NCBI GenBank assembly: GCA_035578175.1 | Contig: JAQMRL010000002.1 | Span: 135,889,671 to 135,953,670, forward strand | Direction of reading: 5' to 3' | Source: Catonia carolina | Lineage: Eukaryota > Arthropoda > Insecta > Hemiptera > Achilidae | DNA length: 64,000 bases | Part shown: positions 22,651 through 32,838 of the stretch, in pieces | How positions within the stretch are numbered: position 1 is the first letter of the stretch | Layout: every line of letters begins with the position of its first letter | Translations under genes and position numbers: made by a program | The notes under the pieces: generated by a model | What the model was told of the DNA's origin: nothing | Databases searched by the model: none | What the model saw: only the letters and a program-made list of their open reading frames with translations

Positions 22651-22882
22651 GCACACACCTACACAAAGGGAATTTAGTCTCAGTGGCGGTTATTACGGGG
22701 CCGCACAAAATACTTACAAAACTACATATAAAATTAATTTACTCTAATTATATCAAGGTAGTGTATATTAGTACTATAGTTATAGAAAACGGACGAAGTA
22801 TCCACCCTCTCCAGACTGGGCCTAACCTACTCAATCCAGCCAGGACTCCAGTATGAAGCGGGTTTCACCCTCGTCCTTCCAT
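22651..22882 (-). promoter_or_regulatory. pol-env spacer with probable env splice acceptor
   Basis: On the minus strand a pyrimidine-rich TTCCCTTTGTGTAG ends about 9 bases before the env ATG, and ACTAAAT lies just upstream as a possible branch site. Errantivirus env is made from spliced RNA, so this looks like the acceptor. The spacer has no other coding capacity. Confidence 0.5.
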
Positions 22883-25800
22883 CTAGTCCCTGCTACTCTG
22901 TTCTTGGCGTGGAATTCCTCCCCTGCTTCTTAACGAGTATGGTGATCTCACTGCGGGTCGCCTCGCTTGTGGGGAGGGTCGATACGAGGGATCCTCCCTT
23001 ACAGGGTCTAACGGTTCCGGTGGGCTATCGGGGGCGGCGAAAAATTCATCCCAGGCCTCCCACCCTCTCTCGTCTTCACTCGACCCTGCCTTCTGGGCCA
23101 TCTCTTCCTGGCCTTCAATCGTGTCCGATCCAGAGTCAGTTCCAGACTCCCTAGTTGACCCTCCACGGCTTCCCCCTGCGGCCGCATCGCTAATCTCGTT
23201 CTGATCTCCATCACTCTCGAATTCTGACGGCCTCCATGGTTCCTCTTCCGCTTCCTCGTCACCAATTTCTCTTGACGGAACTCCCGGATCTTCTTGTTTT
23301 CGCTGGCACGCCGTCCGCCGCTGCCGCACCGCTGGCGCTCCTTCCTTCGAGACGCTGGCCGTTCCCGGTTTCAGGCGATTTACATGCACGATCACGGTCC
23401 GGTCCGACCCGACGCGGAGTTGATAATTCACCTCCGACAACTTTTTGATCACCTCGTAAGGCCCCTTCCACGGACGCAAAAACTTTCGGCTGTTCCCCGG
23501 CTTCACCGCGGGATCGTGTAGATACACGGTGTCGCCTACCTCGAACTTTCGGCTCACCTTATCCCGGTTAAATGCACGGGCTCTTTCTTCCGCCGCCCGG
23601 TGAGATTGCTGGACTGTTACTTCGTAGGCATTTCTCAGGCGTTGGCATAAGAGGTGAAGATAGTCTTCTACCTTTCCATCATAACTGCCCGAATTGATCA
23701 TCAGATCCCCGGGCAGGACCATCTCTCGCCCGTGGAGCAAAAAGTATGGGGAATACCCCGTCGACGAGTGCGGCACGCTTCGGTAGGCCATCACTGCGTA
23801 CGGAACCCATCGATCCCAGTCTCGTCCATCGTGTCGTGCGAAGTGGGCAACACTATCTATTAGGGTACGATGCACTCTTTCAAGGCGCCCGTTACCCTCC
23901 GGATGATAGGGTGACGTCTGCAGTTTTTTTATCCCTAACAGACGGCAGACTTCCTTCATCAAATCGGATGTAAAATTTCTCCCCTGATCGGTGAGAAGTC
24001 GTTCAGGTACTCCGTGCCGCGTTATGATATGTTGTACGAAGGCGCAAGCAACGCTCTCCGCACTTTGATCTTCCAGAGGAACTGCCTCGACATATCTGGT
24101 GAAGTGATCCACGAAAGTGAGTAGGTATCGTTTCCCATTTGTACTTCTGGGTAGAGGACCCACGATGTCCATCGCTACTAGTTCGAAAGGTCTGGAAGGT
24201 TCCGGTGCCCTGGCCAGGGGCGCCTTCAGTCGGGTCGGTGTCTTCCGCTCTGCACAACGCTGGCACTTGCGCACCCATTTAGTCACGTCGGACGTTATCC
24301 CTGGCCAATAGCACTTTGTTTTGACTCGCAGAATAGTCCTCTCTATTCCCGGGTGTCCTGCCCACGGCGTGTTATGGCAGTTCTCCAATATTTGTTCCCT
24401 CATTGTATGAGGCACCGCCAACCTCCATTCCTTTTTGTCACACGCCCCGTCGGTCCAATAGATGATGCCGTCAATGGTTACCCCTTTCTGGTTTCGAATC
24501 AACTCCTGGCACCATGCATCTTCTTTTTGCTCCTTCCTCACTTCTTCAGCATCCATGTCACTCACTACTCCCGCTATCATAGTCGCCCGGCTCAAAGCAT
24601 CGGCGTTTGTATGTTTTATTCCTGGCTTGTGCACGACAGTGTACTCGAATTCCGCCAGTCTCAGCGCCCACCTAGTCAATCGAGAGGAAGGATCTCGTAG
24701 GCTTAACATCCACCGTAGTGCTGCGTGGTCGGTCACGAGAGTGAAACGCCGGCCTAGTAGATAACATCGAAATTGCCGTGAGGCCCAAACTACGGCAAGC
24801 AGCTCCCGTTCAGTGGTCGAGTAATTCCTTTCCGCTTGATTCAGCTGTCTGCTTGCGAACGCGACGGGTCTTTCACCTTCGTCTGTTTCCTGTGATAGGA
24901 CCGCCCCAAGGGCTACGGACGAAGCATCGGTAGCCAGTATAAAAGGCTTGTTGAAATCTGGAAACATTAGCACTCGGTCGGAGCACAACGTGTCCTTCAA
25001 CAACTGAAAGGAGCGTTGCTGCTCGGTTCCCCAACTATATTTTTCCTCCTTCTTGGTTAATTTGGTAAGGGGCCCAGCAATATCCGCAAAATTGGGCACA
25101 AAACGCCTGTAATACCCTGCTAGACCGAGGAAACCCCTTACTTCCCTTGGGTTCGTCGGCACGGGAAATTCCCTCACGGCTCGTAGCTTCTCCAGTTCTG
25201 GCCTCACACCCGTCGATGTAACCACATGACCCAGATACTGGACTGTGTCCTTGGCAAACTGACACTTCTCCAGATTGACCCTTAGGTTAGCCCGTTGAAA
25301 AATCTCTAAAACATGCATAAGCCTCTCCAAGTGTTCCTTGAAGGTCTCGCTGAAGATAATGACATCGTCTAGGTACACCAGACACTCTATTCCCTTGATC
25401 TTGGACAGTAGTCGATCCATAGCCCGCTGAAACGTTGCTGGAGCGCCGGTTAACCCAAACGCCATTCGTCGGTATTGATAGTGGCCGCCTACCGTCGTGA
25501 AAGCCGTTTTCTCACGGTCTTCCTCCGCCACTGGGATCTGATGGTACCCACTGTGTAGGTCAAGCGTGGAAAAATATCGGCATCGTCCCAGATGTTCCAA
25601 CGTCTCCTGGATTAATGGCAATGGATACGCGTCCGCCTTGGTCACCTCGTTGAGAGCCCGGAAGTCGGTACAAAACCGGTACTTGGTGCTCCCATCGGTT
25701 GTCTTCTTTCGGACGAGCACCACTGGAGCAGACCACGGGCTAAGGGAAGGCTCTATTACCCCCCGGTTAATCATTTCGGCGAGGTGTTCCTCCACCACCG

Positions 25801-26824
25801 GGCGTAGGTGGTATGGTACTCGGTAGGGCCTCTTGGCGATGGGTTTATCATCCACAGTGGGTATCCGATGAACTACTTCTAGATTACACCCTTCTCGATC
25901 CGGCTCGTCGAATGTCGTCACATATTTTAATAGGACAGCCTCCAGCTCCCTTGCCTCCGGGTCCTTCAAATGGGCTGTTTTCTCCTTGATGCTTGCCTTC
26001 AAATTCTTGGTTTCTCCAGTGAGGTCCTTGCTAGAGTCTACCGTGGCCACCAGTCTCTCCCGTCCCAGGGGCTCCGCTCTCCCTAGTTCCTGCTTCCGAG
26101 GAAGCTGAATATTCGCCGACGTCAAGTTAATTAGCTTCACTGTAACCTGCTTCCCCTGCACTCGATTCACCGTCCTTGCCACTCGTAAGCCGGGCTGGGG
26201 TTGCGCAACCGGTTCCACTAGCATGTCCTCGTCCACAGCGGTCTCAATAGCCGCCGACAGTACCATCTCCGAGTAAGGGGGAATAGTAACCTTTTTGATG
26301 CATTTAATTATCTGTTCAAATCCGCCTCCTTCCTTACAGACGTTAACTCGTTGGCTCTCTTGGGTGTCTGTGTCCCTTGTTGTCACTGCGGCAACATTTA
26401 CTTCGGCACTCGAGGGGGACGTCCTACAGCTTAACCTTCGACTTCGGGTATCGATTACGGCGCCTAACTTCTCCAACAAATCAAGGCCTAGAAGTCCATC
26501 TCTCGTAGTGTCCATGGTAGCGACGACGAACGGGTGTCGTACCTGTACTCCCCCTATCTCGCAGTCCACCACTTGACAACCGGCGATGCCTAGCAGCGCC
26601 CCAGTTACACCCTTAGCCATTACATGGGCTGGCTGCAGCGGTACTCCAGGGACAGGCTCCCTTAAGAGCGACATTTCTGATCCTGTATCCACCAACAACA
26701 CCCTAGTCTGGCCTCCGATCTCAGTGGTCACTAAAATTCCTTCCTGGTCGGTCCGCACATTCGGCACCCAGCAGGTCCCTTGCGTTACTGGCTTGTCGTC
26801 GGGACGCCCTACAAGCCGTTCTCG
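22883..26824 (-). CDS. pol: Pol: protease, reverse transcriptase, RNase H, integrase
   Basis: 1313 residues if read from the frameshift point at 26824. It lacks its own clear start, so it is probably made as Gag-Pol by -1 frameshifting. Numbering from the GTG at 26767: protease LLVDTGSEMSLL (Asp27); RT with FSTLDLHSGYHQIP (about 399) and YLDD (465-468); RNase H with ATDAS (Asp613), TERE (654) and VTDHAAL (680); integrase HHCC zinc finger (His797-Cys838) and catalytic D867, D927, E963 (35 between the last two). A GPY-type module follows at about 1105-1165, then an acidic, low-complexity tail. No chromodomain is visible. All catalytic residues I looked for are present. It makes DNA from the element's RNA and inserts it into the genome. 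Confidence 0.95.
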   Translation of the reverse strand, partial: RERLVGRPDDKPVTQGTCWVPNVRTDQEGILVTTEIGGQTRVLLVDTGSEMSLLREPVPGVPLQPAHVMAKGVTGALLGIAGCQVVDCEIGGVQVRHPFVVATMDTTRDGLLGLDLLEKLGAVIDTRSRRLSCRTSPSSAEVNVAAVTTRDTDTQESQRVNVCKEGGGFEQIIKCIKKVTIPPYSEMVLSAAIETAVDEDMLVEPVAQPQPGLRVARTVNRVQGKQVTVKLINLTSANIQLPRKQELGRAEPLGRERLVATVDSSKDLTGETKNLKASIKEKTAHLKDPEARELEAVLLKYVTTFDEPDREGCNLEVVHRIPTVDDKPIAKRPYRVPYHLRPVVEEHLAEMINRGVIEPSLSPWSAPVVLVRKKTTDGSTKYRFCTDFRALNEVTKADAYPLPLIQETLEHLGRCRYFSTLDLHSGYHQIPVAEEDREKTAFTTVGGHYQYRRMAFGLTGAPATFQRAMDRLLSKIKGIECLVYLDDVIIFSETFKEHLERLMHVLEIFQRANLRVNLEKCQFAKDTVQYLGHVVTSTGVRPELEKLRAVREFPVPTNPREVRGFLGLAGYYRRFVPNFADIAGPLTKLTKKEEKYSWGTEQQRSFQLLKDTLCSDRVLMFPDFNKPFILATDASSVALGAVLSQETDEGERPVAFASRQLNQAERNYSTTERELLAVVWASRQFRCYLLGRRFTLVTDHAALRWMLSLRDPSSRLTRWALRLAEFEYTVVHKPGIKHTNADALSRATMIAGVVSDMDAEEVRKEQKEDAWCQELIRNQKGVTIDGIIYWTDGACDKKEWRLAVPHTMREQILENCHNTPWAGHPGIERTILRVKTKCYWPGITSDVTKWVRKCQRCAERKTPTRLKAPLARAPEPSRPFELVAMDIVGPLPRSTNGKRYLLTFVDHFTRYVEAVPLEDQSAESVACAFVQHIITRHGVPERLLTDQGRNFTSDLMKEVCRLLGIKKLQTSPYHPEGNGRLERVHRTLIDSVAHFARHDGRDWDRWVPYAVMAYRSVPHSSTGYSPYFLLHGREMVLPGDLMINSGSYDGKVEDYLHLLCQRLRNAYEVTVQQSHRAAEERARAFNRDKVSRKFEVGDTVYLHDPAVKPGNSRKFLRPWKGPYEVIKKLSEVNYQLRVGSDRTVIVHVNRLKPGTASVSKEGAPAVRQRRTACQRKQEDPGVPSREIGDEEAEEEPWRPSEFESDGDQNEISDAAAGGSRGGSTRESGTDSGSDTIEGQEEMAQKAGSSEDERGWEAWDEFFAAPDSPPEPLDPVREDPSYRPSPQARRPAVRSPYSLRSRGGIPRQEQSSRD

Positions 26825-26830
26825 TTTGGG
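26790..26830 (-). promoter_or_regulatory. -1 ribosomal frameshift signal between gag and pol
   Basis: On the minus strand, the heptamer C CCA AAC (26830-26824) sits in the gag frame exactly as X XXY YYZ. After a 6-base spacer, GGCTTGT (26817-26811) pairs with ACAAGCC (26796-26790); GGG/CCC within the loop can pair too. The gag stop TAG (26811-26809) follows four codons after the slip. Slipping -1 enters the open pol frame (CGA GAA CGG...). This is the standard layout of a -1 frameshift site; efficiency is unknown. Confidence 0.85.
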
Positions 26831-27921
26831 GACGCCGCCCCGTCGCCGTTTCCTACCACCTTAGATGTGTTTGACACTCCCGGATCCCTCCGCTCGGTGT
26901 ACCGCCTTGGGCATCGAGCGGCAAAGTGGCCAGCCACGCCGCAGACAAAGCAATTCCCGCGTCGGTTATTACTTCTAGGCTCATCTTGGGGCCGGAGTCT
27001 CCCTCTACCTTCTCTACTTGCAGTGCGCGTCGCTGGCGGTCTTTGTCGGTTGGCGCAGTCTCGCGCGAAATGCCCCCTGCCTCCACAGGTAAAGCACACT
27101 CCCGGCGTTGGCGATGTTACTCTCTTGGTTGACGAAGCAGTGACCGCATTAAGGCTACTACATGGCGGTTCACCGAATATTCCGAATATCTCCCCGGCCC
27201 GTCGGTGTGCCGGTCGTACCTGGCTCACTCGTTCAGCCACGCCTATAGCTTCCTCCAAGTCCTTGGGCGGATAGATCTGCAAGGCGTCCGCAGCGGGGCC
27301 CACCAATCCTCTAACGAAAGCAGCCAACAACGTGCGATCCAGTTGCGCACGCGCCCACCGCGCCGCCGCCGCATCCGATGGCAAAGGCATAGCCTCCACG
27401 GCTAGTTTCCGGCAACGATCGGCGAAAGCCCTCGGGTCTTCTCCATGTTCCTGCTTCGCGGTATTCAAAGCTAGCAAGAAGCGTTCCGGGTCACGATTCC
27501 CCAAGAAGCGGGCTCGTAGTACCTTAGTATACTGTTCAAACTTAGACCTCCGGTCGTTCAACTCGGGGTGAGCGTCTAAACAGGACGCCGCGGCTCCAGA
27601 AACCTTGAGTCTGCAAATGGTTTTTCGGTCTTCGTCATCCCAATTCCCGGTCCTGGCCACTAACTCCAGATTCCCCAGGAATTCCTCTACAGTCGGACCA
27701 CTTACGTCACCAGTCCATACCTTTATTAGAGACTGCAAACCTAAGTCTCTTTTAGAGCGGCCGGGGCTAGCGTTCCGATTCTGCACCTGTGTTCTCAGCG
27801 TCTGCACCTCTCCGGCTAGCTGTTCCCGCTCCCCTACCACCCTGTCCTTGTATGCTACGAGCTCTTGGTTGGCGAGTGTGAGCTCCTCTATCTGCCGCTG
27901 AAGTTCTGGTACGGTAGCCAT
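26809..27921 (-). CDS. gag: Gag polyprotein of the Gypsy element
   Basis: 370 residues from the ATG at 27921, only 30 bases inside the 5' LTR boundary. Residues 1-50 form a probable coiled coil. About 60-235 is a capsid-like region (VWTGDVSGPTVEEFLGNLE, then WARAQLDRTLLAAFVRGL). Two CCHC zinc knuckles follow: CFTCGGRGHFARDC (276-289) and CFVCGVAGHFAARC (324-337). The last four codons before the stop overlap the pol frame downstream of the slippery site. Role: assembles the particle and binds element RNA. Intact. Confidence 0.92.
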   Translation of the reverse strand: MATVPELQRQIEELTLANQELVAYKDRVVGEREQLAGEVQTLRTQVQNRNASPGRSKRDLGLQSLIKVWTGDVSGPTVEEFLGNLELVARTGNWDDEDRKTICRLKVSGAAASCLDAHPELNDRRSKFEQYTKVLRARFLGNRDPERFLLALNTAKQEHGEDPRAFADRCRKLAVEAMPLPSDAAAARWARAQLDRTLLAAFVRGLVGPAADALQIYPPKDLEEAIGVAERVSQVRPAHRRAGEIFGIFGEPPCSSLNAVTASSTKRVTSPTPGVCFTCGGRGHFARDCANRQRPPATRTASREGRGRLRPQDEPRSNNRRGNCFVCGVAGHFAARCPRRYTERRDPGVSNTSKVVGNGDGAASPNENGL

Positions 27922-27933
27922 TTTTGCAGGCTA

Positions 27934-27950
27934 CCCCACGCCTGACACCA
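27934..27950 (-). promoter_or_regulatory. Primer-binding site, tRNA-Leu-like
   Basis: One base after the 5' LTR the minus strand reads TGGTGTCAGGCGTGGGG. From memory, animal tRNA-Leu ends in a sequence whose complement begins TGGTGTCAGGAGTGGG, so all but one of the first 16 bases agree. Other tRNAs ending in TGACACCA are possible. Confidence 0.65.
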
Positions 27951-27951
27951 A

Positions 27952-29456
27952 TGTAACCGGACGGGGTGGCGGCAGGTTGGGTCACAGCAATGAAAAACTC
28001 TTGATTTATCTTGAATATATTTATTAACAATATTTTCCCATCTTAAAATTACCACTTCTGATCGCCATCAGAAACTACGCTACAATTATAATCTATAAGG
28101 TTAAACACAATAAAACCATGGTCCTTAAAGTCCCTAAGTCGTGGAACACAAGGCACAATCCCAATAAACTATTAAAGTAACCATAACCTAATACTAAATT
28201 AATCCAATTATGAGATTTACTTCCCTCGTCTAGCCCGTATTGTCCATCAACTGAACAGTCACCAGGCACTGTGGTTAGTCATATAAAATTAAATACTAAT
28301 TCTAACAAGTTCAATAAAAGAAAATACTATCAGCAACAATAGTGAAAACTTACACAATAAATTCTCACAAAATTCAATAAAAACATAGTGACAACAACAA
28401 TAATGAAATTACATAGTGAATTCTCACAAAATCAGTAAAAGAGAATATTAACGACATCAATAGTGAAATTATATAATGACTTCGCACAAAATTAATAAAA
28501 GAAAATATTAACATCCACAATAGTGTAATTACAGAATGACTCCTCTCAAAATTAATAATAAAAATAACTATTAACATCAACAATAGTGTAATTACATAAC
28601 GACTACTCACAAGATCAATAAAGGAAATTATTAGCATCAACAATAGTGAAATTACATAATGAATTCTCGAAAAACCCTAGCTACTGGGACGGTAGACTTG
28701 CTTCACTTAAAGTATAGTACATAAGGGTACTTACAAAACCAAGCCAATATCGCCATCGTCCTCGCCCGAAACCTTCAGGGCCGTATGTTAAGAGGGACTC
28801 AAACGGGCCCAATCGCAGTATTCCAACTCCACGGTCTGGCTAGGCCGGGGTCACACGAGCGCACACAGTTCACTCAACCACAACTTATACAGTTCTAAAA
28901 CCACAGGCTACACCGCCTCACCATTCCACCGGCACGTCCCGAGAGTTCACTGGAAGCCTTAAACAGTTATTCACCAGAATACTCGCGTACTAGCACGAGG
29001 ACCGCCCATACCGGGTGGCCATACGACGTTGCTCGTGTGTGCCTGTCCTACAAAAAGGCGCGCGCAACTCACTCGCACTGCTCGCTTCGAGTCTAACACA
29101 GCGACTGGCAAGGCTCTCGCGTTCCACCCCGCTCCCGCCTTACTATACCCGTAACAGCCAACTCCGCTGACGCGACACATTCTAGCTCGCTTGCTTACAC
29201 ATTTCCTGGAACGCGTTCCTCGTACATAATAATTTTTATCCTACAATATTACACTATTAGATTATTACATTTTACGATTATACATCGTTACATTACATGA
29301 CAATATTACACTATTAGATTATTACATTTTACGATTACACATCATTACATTACATGACATTGTTTAACAATTAAAAATACGCTATTAGAAATAAAATTAT
29401 TTTAAATGAAAATACACTATTTAGTAAATAACTCTGTTCAATCCCATAATATTACA
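27952..29456 (-). repeat. 5' LTR of the Gypsy element
   Basis: 1505 bp, the same length as the left LTR and without a difference I could find on reading both. Includes the same six ~60 bp units (28325-28669) and the 57 bp duplication (29244-29357). It should carry the promoter for the genomic RNA. Confidence 0.95.
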
Positions 29457-29953
29457 AGAGAATTTTTCTCTACAGAGCCTAGTTTAGCGTGAAAGTGTGA
29501 TTTTCCGTTTTTTTTAAGCCAAATTGAGTTCGATTTTCATTTTGCGTCTTCCACTCATGATTAAAATAAGGTTATGTTTTTGAGGTTAGTTGTTGTTTAT
29601 TTTTAATATTTTATTAATAATGTTAGGTTTATTATTAATTATTTGCATTGGCAAGAGAAAGTTGTGTGAGTGTTTCACACCAGATTTTTTTTATGAGATA
29701 GGCCTAATCTCGATACTATTCATAAAATAGGTGAAAGGGACCTTCACCTACTTCATCTAAATAGCTGCCGCTAAGCAGTATTCGTTCATACAACTGTTAA
29801 GTATCTACTTACTTAAGTACTACAAACTTAATTATTTGATAATGATCTTAAAATTTTGATTTCATTGAACCTCGGCTAGTTTTAAATATTAAAATTTGTT
29901 TTTTCTGAAATTATTAATTATCTATACAATTTTAATTTGATCTAATAGAAAAA

Positions 29954-30192
29954 CTCGTCGCCGCGAATCAGTCGTTTAACTGCTGATTTTCAGAGACAAG
30001 GTTCCTGGTTCAGATCCTAGTAAAGATAGTTACTTTTGTATGGATTTGAATACTAGACAATCTGGTTACCGGTATGCTTTGATGGTTGGGGTTTCATTAA
30101 CTATACTTTTTCAGAAAAGGTCGGTCTGAGTCTGTACAAGATTATACCTCATTTATACGTCATACAAATCATCTTCATTTCATTTGGGTCTT
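29954..30192 (+). mobile_element. SINE family A, copy 4 (truncated at both ends)
   Basis: Starts at CTCGTCGCCGCGAATCAG, lacking the first ~35 bases. Contains box B GGTTCAGATCC and runs to CATTTGGGTCTTA, lacking the final ~65 bases. Diverged. Confidence 0.75.
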
Positions 30193-30648
30193 AAACAGAA
30201 ATTATTTCTCTACAATTCTCTCTTAAAACCTATCTGTATTAAATTCTACTCAAAACTATCAGTCCATAATTATCCACTTATCAGTGATATGGCAAATCCG
30301 CCAGGCTTCATTAGAAGATAAAAAAGAAGATGGAGCAGAGATCTTCTTTAATTCTTTCTGCATGTTTATGTCAAAAAAGATAAAATAATGTGAAATATTA
30401 AATGTAATTTTTGTTTTGTTTTAAATATGTTTTATTACTTTTGGTAATAACTTTTCTGTGACAATATGAACTCTTTTGTTTTTCTTTTCATACTTTTGTA
30501 TATTTTACGTTCATTGTTATTCCAAATTTAACATTGCTAAATGTTGAATTTTATATCATGTCTGTTTTTGTTATTTGTAATTTAATGTCAATGTTTTCTC
30601 ATCTTTTGGTTGTTCTATATAGTACAGATTCAAAATAAAAGATAAAAA
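30193..30648. other. Unassigned AT-rich sequence
   Basis: No gene or terminal structure recognised. Confidence 0.45.
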
Positions 30649-30690
30649 AAATTGAACAGATTGAAGCGTACACACATTAGGGATAAAAAA
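30649..30690 (+). mobile_element. SINE family A, copy 5 (3' tail only)
   Basis: AATTGAACAGATTGAAGCGTACACACATTAGGGATAAAAAA is the last ~40 bases of the family, lying 22 bp upstream of a complete copy. Confidence 0.65.
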
Positions 30691-30712
30691 TACTTTTATA
30701 AAATATACTTTG

Positions 30713-31035
30713 ACCCACCGGGTTGGTCTAGAGGTAAAGTCGTCGCCAAAATCACCTGTTTAACAGCTGATTTTCGGAGACGAAGGTTCCTGGTTCAAAT
30801 CCTAGTTAAGGTAGTTACTTTTTACGGATTTGAATGCTAGACAGTGGTTACCGGTGTACTTTGATGGTTGGGGTTCAATTAACCATAATCTCTCAGGAAT
30901 GGTCGGCCTGAGTCTGTACAAGACTACACCTCATTTACACGTCGTACATATCATCCTTATCTCATTGGGTCATGGGGTTGCTTATTGTTCTGAATTGAAC
31001 AGATTGCAACGTACACAAATTAGGGATAAAAAAAA
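30713..31035 (+). mobile_element. SINE family A, copy 6 (complete)
   Basis: Head ACCCACCGGGTTGGTCTAGAGG contains box A (TGGTCTAGAGG); box B is GGTTCAAATCC about 70 bases on. Body includes GGTTACCGGTGTACTTTGAT and TCATTGGGTCATGGGG. Ends TTAGGGATAAAAAAAA. About 323 bp. AATATACT-like sequence on both sides may be the target duplication. Expected to be transcribed by Pol III and mobilised by a LINE. Confidence 0.9.
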
Positions 31036-31801
31036 ATATATACAAACAGCTGATCAAAATGTTTAACTAAAGAAAATTTCTACTGAACAGCCATTTCTAC
31101 AAACTGCAAATATTTTTATACAAAAAAATATATAAACGTTCTACTTTAATAAAGCGCAATACTAAATAAGTAGAATATTGAGGAAAAGTAGTTAAAATTG
31201 ACAATTTCAAATGTAGTATATATGTTTATTAAAATAAATGAATGGTTAAATGTACAAGGTGAATAACTGAAAAAAATAAAATGAAGAATTTTTACACTGA
31301 AATCTTTAATATAGATAATTATGTAGGTCTGCAAGAACTACAAGAGGAAAACTTGTCGATATGTGATATATGTAAACATGGAGGTCAAGATTAACAAGTT
31401 TTGATAATATATTTAATACACTTGTTGCGTTTAAATATTTGTACAAGAATCATTACAGTAATTTTATTCTTCATTATCTAAAAAAATCTTATAAATCACT
31501 GTTTTTTCACTGCGTATCTTCCATAATAATCATCATCTCGGTAATAATAATTTGTTTACAACTCGTATAAACCAGAATTAACACCTGGCTGACATCTGAC
31601 ATCATCATCAGCATCATTATAATTTTACTTTTTCTAACATAATTACCTACGATTTATCTAGCCGTAATTATTGTAAATACTGTTACAATATAAGTTGCGT
31701 TACTAGTAAATTATTTGTGGCAGCGGTTGTTGTATTTTAACACCCTACTTTGTTGGTGTTCCTAAAGAAAGAGTGATGAATGGGAAAGGAATTTAAATAT
31801 A
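31036..31801. other. Unassigned AT-rich sequence
   Basis: No gene or repeat recognised. Confidence 0.45.
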
Positions 31802-32187
31802 TTGTTGTTTAGGTCATCAGCCGAAAGGCTGGTTTGAACTACTAAAGTCTTTACTAAATAAAACAAGGAGTGAAGTGGTTTACAAGTGGCTTCCTCACTG
31901 AGTGGAAAAGTATGCTTATCAGCATCCCAGGTCCTCTGAAAAGCATTTATTTTCCACCTTGCAAAAGACACCTTCACTTCCCACAGTATCTAACTGTATA
32001 ATGAATTTCATTACTCTCAGAGGAGATTACTCTGACTAGTTTCTTTTACACCTGTACCTCTTCTGTTGTTAAATACTTCAGTCATAAAATTGGTTAACCA
32101 TGTGATAAGAAACAGAAATATTTTTGTAACCCTGAAACTACCAGATCGAGTGCAAATAATTTAACATTCCACCTGCCTATTATAGAC
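31802..32187 (+). repeat. Retroposon family R, copy 5
   Basis: TTGTTTAGGTCATCAGCCGAAAGGCTGG to CCACCTGCCTATTATAG. The 5' hairpin is perfect. Several small deletions in the middle (AGACACCTTCACTTCCCACAG). Confidence 0.85.
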
Positions 32188-32838
32188 AGAATGTAGGATA
32201 TACACTATACTAAAACGGAACTTCATGCATTAGGGACAAATTTACTTTAACTTCATGGGACCAAATCTTTTTCGGTAAAGCCGGAACCTCATTTAAACTT
32301 TTATTCGTTGCCGTACTAAGGTTCATACTTAAGTATAAAGTTTTAAACTAAATTCGAGTTATAAAATATACTCAAAGATTCCATGTGAAGCCTGAAATCT
32401 ATTTTAACAGAAACGAGAAACAGACGCTACTTCTTCAGTAAAATTGACAATACAAGTTCCTTTTATATTTGCAGCAACTAATGGCTAACTTAATTCAAGT
32501 TTATGATTTAAATAAGTTGCATAAAAGTAAATAATTAATAGTACAAAAATGTACACTAGGTTATTAGCACTAGTATTACACTGTAGTCCGATTCACGAAA
32601 GAAAATACCTGTCTTTAAACAGCAATATCATTTAAACCGTTGAATGTAAAAACAATTACGATACATCAAATTAAAGCTTATTTTATTGTTGGCTACAGGG
32701 TTACATTAACATATAATACTTTGTAGTCCTATACATTTTAAAGTACGCGTGAACAAAGTAATAATACCTTGAAGTTGGGTATACTGGAAAAGTGGTTAAA
32801 AACAGGGTAGGCCTACTTTTTATGTGTAATTCATTATA
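32188..32838. other. Unassigned AT-rich sequence
   Basis: Nothing recognised before the TA at the border of the next transposon. Confidence 0.45.

Larger units (their letters stand above)
19150..29456 (-). mobile_element. Complete Gypsy-class LTR retroelement with gag, pol and env
   Basis: 10,307 bp, coding on the minus strand. It has two 1505 bp LTRs, a 4 bp target duplication AGAG (19146-19149, 29457-29460), a primer-binding site next to the 5' LTR (right side) and a purine tract next to the 3' LTR (left side). The order gag-pol-env with pol order protease-RT-RNase H-integrase is that of Gypsy/Metaviridae. The third gene makes it retrovirus-like (errantivirus style). All three frames are open, and the LTRs look identical to my reading, so insertion is recent and the element may be functional. 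Confidence 0.95.
18427..29684 (+). mobile_element. Helentron-like non-autonomous element, copy 2, split by the Gypsy element
   Basis: The left part 18427-19149 starts ACTTTCTCTTGCC. The right part 29461-29684 ends with GGCAAGAGAAAGT (29650-29662), the GTGTGA/TCACAC hairpin and CAGA. The segments join at TTTAGAG^AATTTTTCTC, where copies 1 and 3 read through. Without the insert it is ~947 bp. Confidence 0.75.

Noticed and set aside
22118..22747. 209-residue plus-strand frame opposite env, and many others opposite pol and gag
   Set aside because: They are antisense shadows of GC-richer coding sequence with no recognisable domains.
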